59,681 bases of DNA from an uncultured Adlercreutzia sp. (GTDB taxonomy: Bacteria > Actinomycetota > Coriobacteriia > Coriobacteriales > Eggerthellaceae). Under the pieces are notes generated by a model. It had not been told where the DNA came from. It did no database searches and worked only from the letters and a program-made list of their open reading frames with translations. This document shows positions 49,247-57,451 of this stretch, in pieces (the stretch's first letter is position 1; each line of letters opens with the position of its first letter). The stretch spans positions 1 through 59,681 of the forward strand of contig CABSMC010000004.1 in NCBI GenBank assembly GCA_902478715.1. Reading direction: 5' to 3'. The translations under genes and the position numbers were made by a program.

Positions 49247-50592
49247 TCGAGGTACCGCAGCGCCGCCTGGCTTTTGCCGGCGCGCTTGGCCACATAGAGC
49301 GCCTCGTCAGCCACCTGGTACAGGTCGTCGAAGGTGACGGGCGTGCGCGTGCAGGCTACCGCGCCGATGGTGATGGAGGGGTGCAAGCCATCGGGCATAT
49401 CGGCGGGGCGCGGCGTTGTGGCGTAAATGCCGCCGGACAGCTGGGCGAGCACACGATCGAGAGCCGGTCCCGGCACGAGGCCGGCGGCGAACACGGCGAA
49501 CTCGTCGCCGCCGAGGCGGGCCACCACATCGTCCTTGCGCATGTTCCGGCTGAGAAACGCGGCAATCTCCTGCAGCACCCGATCGCCTTCCGGGTGGCCG
49601 AAACCGTCGTTCACCTGCTTGAAGTTGTCCACGTCCACGAGAAAGAGACTGCAACCCTGGGCGCAATCCTCACTCGTCAGCGCCTTTTCGATGCGCGTCA
49701 TGGCGGCCTCGCGATTGAAGATGCCCGTAAGGCCATCCAGCTCGGCCTTCTTCCGCAGGGTGGCCTCGCGCATGACCATCTCGTGGGTGTCCAGAAGACG
49801 ACCCACATGGCGAACGGGACAACCAACGCCGTTGAATAGCACGAAAGACTGGTAGCGGCACCAGATGGGGTCGCCTTCCGCATTGGGTAGCGAGGTTTCC
49901 ATGTCGATGAAGTCGCCTTGCGCAACGATGTCGCGAATGCGCTCGATGTCGTGCACGTCCAGATCGATAGAGCATTCTTTGTCGCAACGCTTCTGCAAAA
50001 TGAGGTCGTCCGACTGCGGCTCACGGTTGAAGCGCGCCTCGAAATCGCCGAAGATCTCGCCGGTCTGCGCCTGGCAGTCGATATCGAAGATAACGTCGCG
50101 CGAGAGCACCGTGAGCATTTCCACCCGCTCCTCGGCCCGTTCCAGCTTGCGCTGGTAGCTCATCTTCTCGGTGATGTCGATGATGGTGACGTAGAACCAT
50201 GCCTGTCCCTCGTCGTCCACCACATAGCGGCCGCGGTCGTCCACCCATACTTCGGCGCCGTCGGGACGATTCAGCCGATAGGTAACCGCGTCGGTGTTGC
50301 CGCACTTGATCTGGGAGGTTATCTCGTCGGTGACGCGCCGGCGGTCATCCGGGTGGACCATGCCGATAAAGCTGTTGTCCGTAATGGCGCAAAATTCCTC
50401 GTAGGTAGCGCAGCCGAACAGCTCCAGCACATCGCGGCTCACATAATCGATCGTGCCGCCTTCATCATCGGCGCGATAGCGAAATAGACCTCCGGGAATG
50501 CGATCGAGAAACTCCTGGGATACCTCGTCTTCAATCGCGCATCCGTCATGAGAGCCGAGCTTGCCCTCGGTCACCCGATGAAATATCGTCAT
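49243..50592 (-). CDS. PAS-PAS-GGDEF diguanylate cyclase
   Basis: A 449-residue cytoplasmic protein that would make cyclic di-GMP. PAS domain 1 lies at about 30-140 (PGGLFRYRADDEGGTIDYVSRDVLELFGC, with a PAC motif VWVDDRGRYVVDDEGQAWFYVTIIDIT). A second PAS-like region at about 150-265 contains a cysteine pair in KRCDKECSIDL. The GGDEF domain follows from about 290, with RLGGDEFAVF near 358-367. The active GGDEF motif is intact. No EAL or HD-GYP phosphodiesterase is in the window. AAAGGGG precedes the ATG. It is divergent from the YfcE-like gene. Confidence 0.92.
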   Translation of the reverse strand: MTIFHRVTEGKLGSHDGCAIEDEVSQEFLDRIPGGLFRYRADDEGGTIDYVSRDVLELFGCATYEEFCAITDNSFIGMVHPDDRRRVTDEITSQIKCGNTDAVTYRLNRPDGAEVWVDDRGRYVVDDEGQAWFYVTIIDITEKMSYQRKLERAEERVEMLTVLSRDVIFDIDCQAQTGEIFGDFEARFNREPQSDDLILQKRCDKECSIDLDVHDIERIRDIVAQGDFIDMETSLPNAEGDPIWCRYQSFVLFNGVGCPVRHVGRLLDTHEMVMREATLRKKAELDGLTGIFNREAAMTRIEKALTSEDCAQGCSLFLVDVDNFKQVNDGFGHPEGDRVLQEIAAFLSRNMRKDDVVARLGGDEFAVFAAGLVPGPALDRVLAQLSGGIYATTPRPADMPDGLHPSITIGAVACTRTPVTFDDLYQVADEALYVAKRAGKSQAALRYLD

Positions 50593-50870
50593 AACCAGCC
50601 CCTTTGCGCTTCATCCAAACGAAAAGCCGCCAGCTGCGGTTCCTCGCGCCTCGTTCTCTCCCCCACGATCATACCACCGCTGACGCATTCGGAAGCCGTT
50701 GCTGCAACAACTCCTTCCTCGCATGTAATTATTTGTTGCGACACGGAGGTCAACGGCACGATCTTTTGCCAATCTATGACGAATGCCGATGTTTCGAAGA
50801 GCGCTGCTATACTGGCGAGGCACTATCGATGGGGCGCTATGGGAGCGTACCCGTTTTGAAGGAGAGCCCT

Positions 50871-51458
50871 ATGCGCTATCTCATTGCTTCCGATATTCAC
50901 GGCGCGCTGCCAGCCGCTGAAATGCTGGTGGCGCGCTTTCGCGAAGAGGCCGCCGACCGGCTGCTGCTGCTTGGCGACCTGCTGTATCACGGGCCGCGCA
51001 ACCCCCTGCCCGAGGGCTACGCGCCGGCCCAGGTGGCGAAGCTGCTGAACGGGTATGCCGACCGCATCACGGCGGTGCGGGGCAACTGCGACTCCGAGGT
51101 AGACCAGATGGTGCTGAACTTCCCCTGCCTAGGCGATTATGCGCTGGTAGTGGACGAGAGGACGACGCTGCTGCTCACCCATGGACATCTGGATTTGGCA
51201 CGGGTTGTCGAAGGGCTTCCTGCAGGATCGTTCGTGCTCTCGGGTCACACCCACGTGAAGGGCATCGGGCCAGAAGCGGCGCCTGCGTTCGCGAAGGGCA
51301 TCGCGGGCGCGCGGGGCACAAGCGAGGAAGAAGGAGCCGGGACTTTCGCTGCGCCAGCGGTCACCTTCGTCAATCCCGGCAGCATCGGCCACCCCAAAGA
51401 CGGCTCCGCCAGCTACGCCATCTACGAGCACGGCACCGTAGAACTGCATCAGCTCTAG
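50871..51458 (+). CDS. YfcE-like metallophosphoesterase
   Basis: A 195-residue calcineurin-like phosphodiesterase. Metal-site motifs are ASDIHG (D8, H10), LLGDLLYHGPRN, VRGNCDSEVD, LLTHGHLDL and SGHTHVKG; NPGSIGHPKDG closes the fold. The order and spacing match E. coli YfcE, a manganese phosphodiesterase of unknown natural substrate. An insert of about 25 residues (GPEAAPAFAKGIAGARGTSEEEG) after GHTH is unusual. AAGGAGAG lies before the ATG at 50871; the frame extending to 50604 has no site. Confidence 0.92.
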   Translation: MRYLIASDIHGALPAAEMLVARFREEAADRLLLLGDLLYHGPRNPLPEGYAPAQVAKLLNGYADRITAVRGNCDSEVDQMVLNFPCLGDYALVVDERTTLLLTHGHLDLARVVEGLPAGSFVLSGHTHVKGIGPEAAPAFAKGIAGARGTSEEEGAGTFAAPAVTFVNPGSIGHPKDGSASYAIYEHGTVELHQL

Positions 51459-51492
51459 GCCGTGCCTTTTAAGATACAGCCTGCGATCTCGG

Positions 51493-51538
51493 AAGAATCT
51501 CTGAATTCTGATACTAATCTCTGAATTCAGAGATTCTT
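51493..51538. repeat. Nested palindromes between the phosphodiesterase gene and tRNA-Phe
   Basis: AAGAATCTCTGAATT (51493-51507) pairs perfectly with its complement at 51524-51538. Inside it AATCTCTGAATTCAGAGATT (51516-51535) is itself a perfect 20-bp palindrome. Two alternative hairpins are thus possible. No T-run follows. It may be a protein site or part of the transcript end. Confidence 0.65.
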
Positions 51539-51626
51539 TCTGAGATTCCCCTGAGTCCTGTGGTTTGGAGCAACCGCGAATGATCGCCGTTGCTTCCGTG
51601 GGCCCGCCAGGGGATTTGCCCAGATA

Positions 51627-51656
51627 CAAAAAGACCCCCATGACTGGGGGTCTTTT
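51627..51656 (-). terminator. Terminator of tRNA-Phe
   Basis: On the minus strand AAAAGACCCCC pairs with GGGGGTCTTTT around a short loop and runs into TTTTTG. It lies nine bases past the tRNA 3' end. Confidence 0.9.
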
Positions 51657-51664
51657 CAAATTCA

Positions 51665-51740
51665 TGGTGGTCGGAGGGGGACTTGAACCCTCGGCACGCG
51701 GATTTTCAGTCCGCTGCTCTACCAACTGAGCTACCCGACC
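51665..51740 (-). tRNA. tRNA-Phe(GAA)
   Basis: On the minus strand a cloverleaf starts GGTCGGGTAGCTCAGTTGG. The anticodon arm GCGGA-CTGAAAA-TCCGC has anticodon GAA. The T arm is GAGGGTTCAAGTCCCCC, and CCA is encoded. All stems pair normally. Confidence 0.96.
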
Positions 51741-51841
51741 GGATACGCGGAAACGGTTTCCGTTTCGACGCGAGCATATATTTTAGCGGGTATGTCTCCC
51801 GGACGCAAGAACTTTTTTATCTATGCCGGGTTCTGAGTCAA

Positions 51842-51870
51842 TGAGCCAAGGAGACGGTTCTTCTGGCTCA
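51842..51870. repeat. Family B palindromic repeat, copy 4
   Basis: TGAGCCA (51842-51848) pairs with TGGCTCA (51864-51870). The loop contains ACGGTTC, the complement of the GAACCGT seen in the other family B copies. It lies directly before the stop of the prepilin peptidase gene. Confidence 0.6.
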
Positions 51871-51872
51871 GT

Positions 51873-52574
51873 TTACGCCACGAAGGCGACGAGGGTGCCG
51901 AGGGCGATGAAAGGGGCAAAGGGCATCGTGCCGGCGAGGAGGGAATCGCGATCCTGCTCGCTGGTAACTTCTCGAATGGCGCCGCTCAAGAAGGGCTCGT
52001 TGGCAGAAATCGAGTCGGAAGATCCGTGGCCTCGGCCGGGCAGCGCGTCGGACGCTCCCGCGCCTTTCCGGTAGCTGCACCGCCCTCGCTCCATCGCTCG
52101 GCGACCGAGCTCGCGGCCGAGCACATAGGCGACACTGAGCACGCACGCCGCCAACAAGCAAACGACCCCGCGCTCCAGCCCGAGAAACAACCCGAGCACG
52201 GCCATGAGTTTGATATCGCCGCCACCGAAAGCCTCCTTGCGCCGGACAAGCTCATATACCGTCGTCAGCACGAGCAATCCCCCGCCGAGCACCACCGCAC
52301 CCAGAATGCCGCTCGCAAAGGAGATACCACCGATTTCCAAGCCGGGGGGCACTAGCACATCGGGCGCGGGTCCGAGGAACTCGGCGCGAAAGCCCAGACC
52401 CATATGAGCCCCCGCGAACCCGAGCACCACACGCCAAGCCACCCATAGAAGGCCCAGCGCGCCGGCCAGCACATTGGGCACGCGCCGCGACCGCACATCG
52501 ATAACGGATACGACGGCTAGCAACCCCAGCACGAGGGCGTACGTGACCAGCGTTATGATGGAAACATAAGTCAT
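51873..52574 (-). CDS. Prepilin peptidase (A24 family)
   Basis: A 233-residue membrane aspartyl protease that trims type IV pilin-like precursors. The first catalytic aspartate is D26 in SVIDVRSRRVPN and the second D120 in the GxGD motif FGGGDIKLMAVLGLFLG. About six membrane helices are predicted. The N-terminal methylase cysteine domain is absent, as in FlaK/TadV-like forms. A loop of about 50 residues (SYRKGAGASDALPGRGHGSSDS...) between the last helices is long. It starts nine bases after the radical SAM gene and is probably co-transcribed; no pilin gene is seen here. Confidence 0.88.
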   Translation of the reverse strand: MTYVSIITLVTYALVLGLLAVVSVIDVRSRRVPNVLAGALGLLWVAWRVVLGFAGAHMGLGFRAEFLGPAPDVLVPPGLEIGGISFASGILGAVVLGGGLLVLTTVYELVRRKEAFGGGDIKLMAVLGLFLGLERGVVCLLAACVLSVAYVLGRELGRRAMERGRCSYRKGAGASDALPGRGHGSSDSISANEPFLSGAIREVTSEQDRDSLLAGTMPFAPFIALGTLVAFVA

Positions 52575-52583
52575 CGGCGCCGT

Positions 52584-54029
52584 TTATTCCCCCGAAGCCA
52601 CGGCTTGAGTGCCATCAAGAATCGCCGAGGCCTCCTCTTCTCGAGTAATTTCCGCCGCGACAGCGTCGGCCGATGCCGGCTTGGCCACCACTTTTCCGCA
52701 ATCTTTCCCGTCGCCGAAGATAAGCTCGCGCTCCTCTCCCGTGAGCGCCGCGCGGGCCTGGTCGCGCAGGTTGTTCACACCGATGAAGAACTGGCGCATC
52801 ATGACCACCACCAGATAGCGGCCCTTGGGAGTCAGCGTCAGTTCCTCAGCGTTGTCGGTGGCGAAGGCCCCGCACGCGCGCATGAAGCCCATCTCCACGG
52901 GCAGGCCGCGCTCGACGGACATGCCGAAATCGCGTTCGAACTGTCGCTTGTCCAGGCGCAGCCCGAACAGCTGCATCATGAAACGGTAGCGCATACGGTC
53001 GCGCAGCGAGAACGTGGTCTTGCCCATCATGGACATGTGCCCCGCTTCGATGGCCTCGTTGTACTCGCGCACCGAGAACGTGTTCACGTACAAATTCTCG
53101 CCCAGATAGGTGATGCCGCCGGATCCGATAGCCGGGTACTCCTCGTAATCGACTACGTACTCATCAATCATGGCGTCCTCGCCGGCAGCACCGGTGCCGC
53201 GGCGATTGAACGTCCAAGCGCTGCCCAGCTCGAACAGGCCCGGCTGCCCGCCAGGCAAATCCCCCAGCAGCAAATCGCAGATGATCTCATAGAAGCGGCG
53301 CTCGCGGTTGTAGTCCACCTTGCCCACCGTGGCAGCCAGCGACCGCTGCACCGACGGCGAGGCCATCAGCGGGTAGAACGTCGTCTGGCTTGCGCCGGAG
53401 GCCACCACCATCTCGATGTCGCGGATGAGCGTGTCCTCGGTCTGCGCGGGGAAATTAAAGATCATGTCGGCATTCATGGAAACGAAGTACGGCGACGCCT
53501 CCTGAATGCGCTCGAGAATCTCCTGGCCGCTGCCGTACTTCTCGTAACGGTCCATCTGACGCAGCAGATCGTCGTCGAAGGACTGCACACCCACGGACAG
53601 GCGCTGCACGCGGCCCTTCAACTTCTCCAGGTACTCATGGGTGAGATGGTTCGGGTTCGTCTCGCTGGAGACCTCTTTGATAGAGAACAGATCGCGGGCC
53701 ATATCGATAGTCTCGCACAGCTCGTCGATCATAATGGTGGGCGTGCCGCCGCCGATGTACACGGAATCGAAGTCGTAGCCAAGATCCTTCAGCATGCGCA
53801 TCTCGCGGCGCATGTTCTGGAAATAGGGCTTCGCGCGATCCTCGCGGAAGGGGAAGCGGTTGAAGGAGCAGTAGGGGCACAGACGCTCGCAGAACGGCAC
53901 ATGCATGTACAGCATATAAGGCTGCCCGGGGTTAGGAGAGGGCATGAACGACTCGTCGCAGGGCTTAAGCTGCAGGTAGTTGGCCGTACAGCCCTCCACC
54001 ACCTTGGAAAGCATTCGTTCTGAAAGCAT
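52584..54029 (-). CDS. Coproporphyrinogen-III-oxidase-like radical SAM protein (HemN/HemW family)
   Basis: A 481-residue radical S-adenosylmethionine protein. The iron-sulfur cysteines are C47, C51 and C54 in PFCERLCPYCSFNRF. Family blocks are YIGGGTPTIM, SSETNPNHL, LSVGVQSFDDDLLRQMDRY and NADMIFNFPAQTEDT. The C-terminal half (GSGGITYLGENLYVNTFSVREYNEAI) matches the HemN/HemW group, which includes heme chaperones, oxygen-independent coproporphyrinogen oxidases and methyltransferase-like relatives. Which of these it is cannot be settled. AAGGA precedes the ATG at 54029. The prepilin peptidase gene follows closely. Confidence 0.9.
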   Translation of the reverse strand: MLSERMLSKVVEGCTANYLQLKPCDESFMPSPNPGQPYMLYMHVPFCERLCPYCSFNRFPFREDRAKPYFQNMRREMRMLKDLGYDFDSVYIGGGTPTIMIDELCETIDMARDLFSIKEVSSETNPNHLTHEYLEKLKGRVQRLSVGVQSFDDDLLRQMDRYEKYGSGQEILERIQEASPYFVSMNADMIFNFPAQTEDTLIRDIEMVVASGASQTTFYPLMASPSVQRSLAATVGKVDYNRERRFYEIICDLLLGDLPGGQPGLFELGSAWTFNRRGTGAAGEDAMIDEYVVDYEEYPAIGSGGITYLGENLYVNTFSVREYNEAIEAGHMSMMGKTTFSLRDRMRYRFMMQLFGLRLDKRQFERDFGMSVERGLPVEMGFMRACGAFATDNAEELTLTPKGRYLVVVMMRQFFIGVNNLRDQARAALTGEERELIFGDGKDCGKVVAKPASADAVAAEITREEEASAILDGTQAVASGE

Positions 54030-54072
54030 ATCGCGCGTTCCTTCTTTCTTGGCTGGTTGCCTTGGTTGAGAA

Positions 54073-54099
54073 GGGCGGACCTTTGGTCCGCCCCTACGG
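54073..54099. repeat. Family A palindromic repeat, copy 5
   Basis: GGGCGGACC and GGTCCGCCC flank TTT and are followed by CTACGG. Orientation is the same as copies 2 and 4. It lies between purD and the radical SAM gene. Confidence 0.75.
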
Positions 54100-54133
54100 A
54101 ATCTGTCCCAAGCGCTGAACCTCTAGGCAGCGG

Positions 54134-55426
54134 CTACTGATCCCAGGCGCTGCGGCCCTGCAAAGCTTTCTTGCCGATGTCGTGGCGGTACATCTTGCCT
54201 TCGAAGTTGATGAGGTCGCAGGCCTCGTAGGCGCGCTCGCGAGCCTCTTCGAAGCTGTCGCCTTTGGCCACCACGTTCAGGACGCGACCGCCGTTGGTGA
54301 GCAGCTCGCCATCGTAGTTGCGGCGAGTACCCGCATGGAAAACCGTCACGCCGGGCAGCTCCTCGGCCTCTTCGATGCCCAAGATGACCTTGCCCTTTTC
54401 GTAAGCGCCCGGATAGCCCTCACTGGCGAGCACCACAGAAACGGCCCAATCGTCGGACCATTCCAGATGAACGTCCTCGGGGCGCCCCTCGGCCACGGCG
54501 AGCATGACCTCCACCAGGTCGCTTTCCAAGCGGGGCAGCACAACCTGCGTCTCGGGGTCGCCGAAGCGCACGTTGAACTCCACGATCTTCGGGCCTTCGG
54601 GGGTCAGCATGAAGCCGCCGTACAGCGTGCCGCGATAGTCGCTGGCGAAAGGCTCGCGCGCCGTGGCGGCGGCCGCTTTCTCCATGATGGCCACCATGGC
54701 AGCCATTTCCTCTTCGGTGACGATGGGCACCGGCGAGTACACGCCCATGCCGCCGGTGTTGGGGCCCAAATCGCCATCGTAGGCGCGCTTGTGATCCTGG
54801 GCCGGGGCCATGGGGAACGACTGCCCAGCGGTGACGAAGCACAGAAGCGAGCACTCCGGGCCCGTCATGCATTCCTCGATGACTACGGTGGAACCGGCAT
54901 CGCCGAAGGCGCCGTCGAAGCAGGCGCGCACGGCAGCCTCGGCGTCTTCCACGGTTTCGGCCACGACGACGCCCTTGCCCGCCGCCAGGCCGTCGGCCTT
55001 GATTACGATGGGCGCGCCCTGCTCGCGCACGTAGGCGAGCGCGTCGGCCTCGTTGTCGAAACGGCCATAGGCGGCCGTGGGAATGCCGTTGGCCATCATG
55101 AATTCCTTGGAATAGGCTTTAGAGCCTTCCAGCTGGGCGCCGTCGGCGTTGGGCCCGAATACCGGGACGCCGTCGGCGCGCAGCAGATCGGCCACGCCAT
55201 CGACCAGCGGTGCCTCGGGGCCGATGACCACCAGCCCGATGTTGCGCTCGTGCACAAAGCTCAGCAGCGCCTCGCCGTCGGCGATATCCAGATCGACGTT
55301 CTCGGCGATTTCCGCCGTGCCGCCGTTGCCCGGCGCCACGTACAGCACGTCGGTGTTCGGAGACTTCTGCAGCGCCCACGCGATGGCATGTTCGCGCCCA
55401 CCCGAACCGATCAGCAGAATGTTCAC
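54134..55426 (-). CDS. purD: Phosphoribosylamine--glycine ligase
   Basis: PurD (GARS) joins glycine to phosphoribosylamine using ATP, the second step of purine synthesis. The 430-residue protein begins with GTG, reading MNILLIGSGGREHAIAWAL, the family signature. The ATP-grasp region includes PIVIKADGLAAGKGVVVAET, EECMTGPECSLLCFV, the active-site block PMAPAQDHKRAYDGDLGPNTGGMGVYSP, and EFNVRFGDPETQVVLPRL. AAAGGA lies before the GTG. It precedes no other pur gene directly; purA lies 200 bases upstream on the same strand, so a shared transcript is possible. Confidence 0.97.
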   Translation of the reverse strand: MNILLIGSGGREHAIAWALQKSPNTDVLYVAPGNGGTAEIAENVDLDIADGEALLSFVHERNIGLVVIGPEAPLVDGVADLLRADGVPVFGPNADGAQLEGSKAYSKEFMMANGIPTAAYGRFDNEADALAYVREQGAPIVIKADGLAAGKGVVVAETVEDAEAAVRACFDGAFGDAGSTVVIEECMTGPECSLLCFVTAGQSFPMAPAQDHKRAYDGDLGPNTGGMGVYSPVPIVTEEEMAAMVAIMEKAAAATAREPFASDYRGTLYGGFMLTPEGPKIVEFNVRFGDPETQVVLPRLESDLVEVMLAVAEGRPEDVHLEWSDDWAVSVVLASEGYPGAYEKGKVILGIEEAEELPGVTVFHAGTRRNYDGELLTNGGRVLNVVAKGDSFEEARERAYEACDLINFEGKMYRHDIGKKALQGRSAWDQ

Positions 55427-55629
55427 GTTCGTTCCTTTCAGTAATTTCTTCTAAGAAATCACAGGTCGTTCGTAACGTCAGCGAGGTTCCGACTGGTGCC
55501 TGCAATTGCCTTGAAGCGCGGCCGAGCGGCCTTCGGGCCGTGAGGGAAAGCGCTGAATGGCAAGGGCAGGTGCCAATCGGAACCGCAGCGTCGGCTTAAT
55601 CGTTCGTCTGCCAAGACGAACGAAACTTA

Positions 55630-56955
55630 CTACTCGCCCCTCAACCAGGACATGCGGATAATCGTCTGGTCGCGGTCGGGGCCAACCGAGATGATGCTCA
55701 TGGGCACGCCGCACACCTCTTCCAAATACTCGATGTACTTGCGCGTGTTCTCCGGCAACTCCTCGTAGGTGCGGCAGCCGGTGATGTCCTCGTCTTTCCA
55801 GCCGGGCAGTTCCACGTAAATGGGCTTCGCGTGATGCAGCACCGATTGCTGCATGGGGAAATAGTCGTAACGCACCCCGTCGCATTCGTAAGCCACGCAC
55901 ACCTTGATGGTGTCGAAGGCCGAAAGCACGTCCAACTTCGTGAGGGCCACATCGGTGAGGCCGTTCACCTCGGCAGCGTAGCGCCCGATGACGGCATCGA
56001 ACCAGCCGCAGCGGCGCTTGCGGCCCGTGGTGACGCCGAACTCATGACCGGCGGCGCACAGAAGCTCGCCGTCCTCCGCATCCTGACCGGTGCCGCCGTT
56101 CTCGGGGAACTTCAGCTCCGTGGGGAAGGGACCCTCGCCCACGCGGGTGACGTAGGCCTTCTGAATGCCCAGCACGCGGTCGATGGCCTTGGGGCCGACG
56201 CCCGTGCCCGTGGAGGCGCCGCCGGCGCAGCAGCTGGACGAGGTCACGAACGGGTAGGTGCCATGGTCGATGTCGAGCAGCGTGCCCTGGGCGCCTTCGA
56301 AGAGGATGGACTTCCCGTCGGCCAGCGCCTCGTTCAGCATATGGGCCGATTCGCACACATAGGGAGCCAGAATGCGCGCGTAAGGCAGGTACTCGTCGCA
56401 GATCTCCTCCACCGTGTAGGTGTGCAGGCCGTAGATCTTCTCCAGAATGGGGTTCTTCTGGGCGAGCACCGCCTCCAGTTTCAGGCGGAAGATCTTCTCG
56501 TCCAGCAAATCCTGCATACGGATGCCCTTGCGGCCCATCTTGTCCTGGTAGCAGGGGCCGATACCGCGCTTGGTGGTGCCGATCTTCTTGTCGCCGAGGC
56601 TCTTCTCGTCGGCGCCGTCCAAATCTTTGTGGTACGGCATGATGAGGTGCGCGTCGTTGGAAATCTTCAGGTTCTTGCAGGAGATGCCCTCGGCCTCGAG
56701 CATGGCCATTTCCTTCACGAGCACGCCCGGGTCCACCACGACGCCGTTGCCGATGACCGGGACGGCGTTTTCGTACATGACCCCGGAGGGCATCAGGTGC
56801 AGCGCCAGCTTCTTGTCGCCGTGAATGACGGTGTGGCCGGCATTATTGCCTCCCTGGAAGCGCACCACGTAATCGTAGTCGCTAGCGATGAGGTCGGTGA
56901 TCTTACCCTTGCCTTCGTCGCCCCACTGGGCGCCGACGAGCACTGTGCTGGGCAT
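55630..56955 (-). CDS. purA: Adenylosuccinate synthetase
   Basis: PurA makes adenylosuccinate from IMP and aspartate with GTP, the branch step to AMP. The 441 residues begin MPSTVLVGAQWGDEGKGKITD; the P-loop is GDEGKGK, and FQGGNNAGHTV with its catalytic histidine follows. GTTKRGIGPCYQDKMGRKGIRM, FEGAQGTLLDIDHGTYPFVTSS and TTGRKRRCGWFD are diagnostic. AAAGGA lies eight bases before the ATG at 56955; an upstream extension is rejected. About 200 bases separate it from purD on the same strand; I see no strong terminator there. Confidence 0.98.
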   Translation of the reverse strand: MPSTVLVGAQWGDEGKGKITDLIASDYDYVVRFQGGNNAGHTVIHGDKKLALHLMPSGVMYENAVPVIGNGVVVDPGVLVKEMAMLEAEGISCKNLKISNDAHLIMPYHKDLDGADEKSLGDKKIGTTKRGIGPCYQDKMGRKGIRMQDLLDEKIFRLKLEAVLAQKNPILEKIYGLHTYTVEEICDEYLPYARILAPYVCESAHMLNEALADGKSILFEGAQGTLLDIDHGTYPFVTSSSCCAGGASTGTGVGPKAIDRVLGIQKAYVTRVGEGPFPTELKFPENGGTGQDAEDGELLCAAGHEFGVTTGRKRRCGWFDAVIGRYAAEVNGLTDVALTKLDVLSAFDTIKVCVAYECDGVRYDYFPMQQSVLHHAKPIYVELPGWKDEDITGCRTYEELPENTRKYIEYLEEVCGVPMSIISVGPDRDQTIIRMSWLRGE

Positions 56956-57108
56956 CTTCAAGTCCTTTCGACGTTGGGCGGGGAATGCCCTGAAAGCGAC
57001 ATTCCGCAAGGGCTCAGTATACCAGCCGCACAGGCTAATGCTTCGGAATGGAGGGCTTCGTGCTAAGATTTACGGAGTTAAGACGCTTCCGCTTGCGAAG
57101 GACCCTCC

Positions 57109-57324
57109 ATGACCGACAACCAGCCACCGCGCCGCACGCCCGCTGCGGCAGATCCTCCCCTGGGCACGCCCGAGGGCGATAGGGCCTTCGTAAGGCGCAC
57201 GGCGCTGCGACGCCTGCAGCGCAACCGGCGCATCTTCAGCGTAGCGGTGGGAGTTCTGCTCGTGCTGTCCTTCGTCATCTTTCTGGTGACTGAGTTCATG
57301 CAGCCACACCCGTTTAACCTATAA
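57109..57324 (+). CDS. Small single-pass membrane protein of unknown function
   Basis: A 71-residue protein. The N-terminal half is proline- and arginine-rich and cytoplasmic (PPRRTPAAADPPLGTPEGD, then RRTALRRLQRNRRI). It is followed by one membrane helix, FSVAVGVLLVLSFVIFLVTEF, and a ten-residue tail. AAGGACC lies before the ATG. It is divergent from purA and convergent with the surface-protein gene. No family is recognised; codon use looks normal for the neighbourhood. Confidence 0.65.
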   Translation: MTDNQPPRRTPAAADPPLGTPEGDRAFVRRTALRRLQRNRRIFSVAVGVLLVLSFVIFLVTEFMQPHPFNL

Positions 57325-57382
57325 GTTGATCACCGTCGCAACGGCCAGTCGAGCAGTTTCGACCCAACGATAGAAGCCTGGG

Positions 57383-57420
57383 CAAAGAAGCGGACCCGCC
57401 ATGACAGCGAGTCCGCTTCT
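57383..57420 (-). terminator. Terminator of the second large surface-protein gene
   Basis: AGAAGCGGAC (57386-57395) pairs with GTCCGCTTCT (57411-57420) around a 15-base loop. On the minus strand CTTCTTT follows, a modest T-run. It lies 32 bases past the stop codon. Confidence 0.65.
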
Positions 57421-57451
57421 GCAAGAATCACGAAAACGGATCAGTTTTCCG

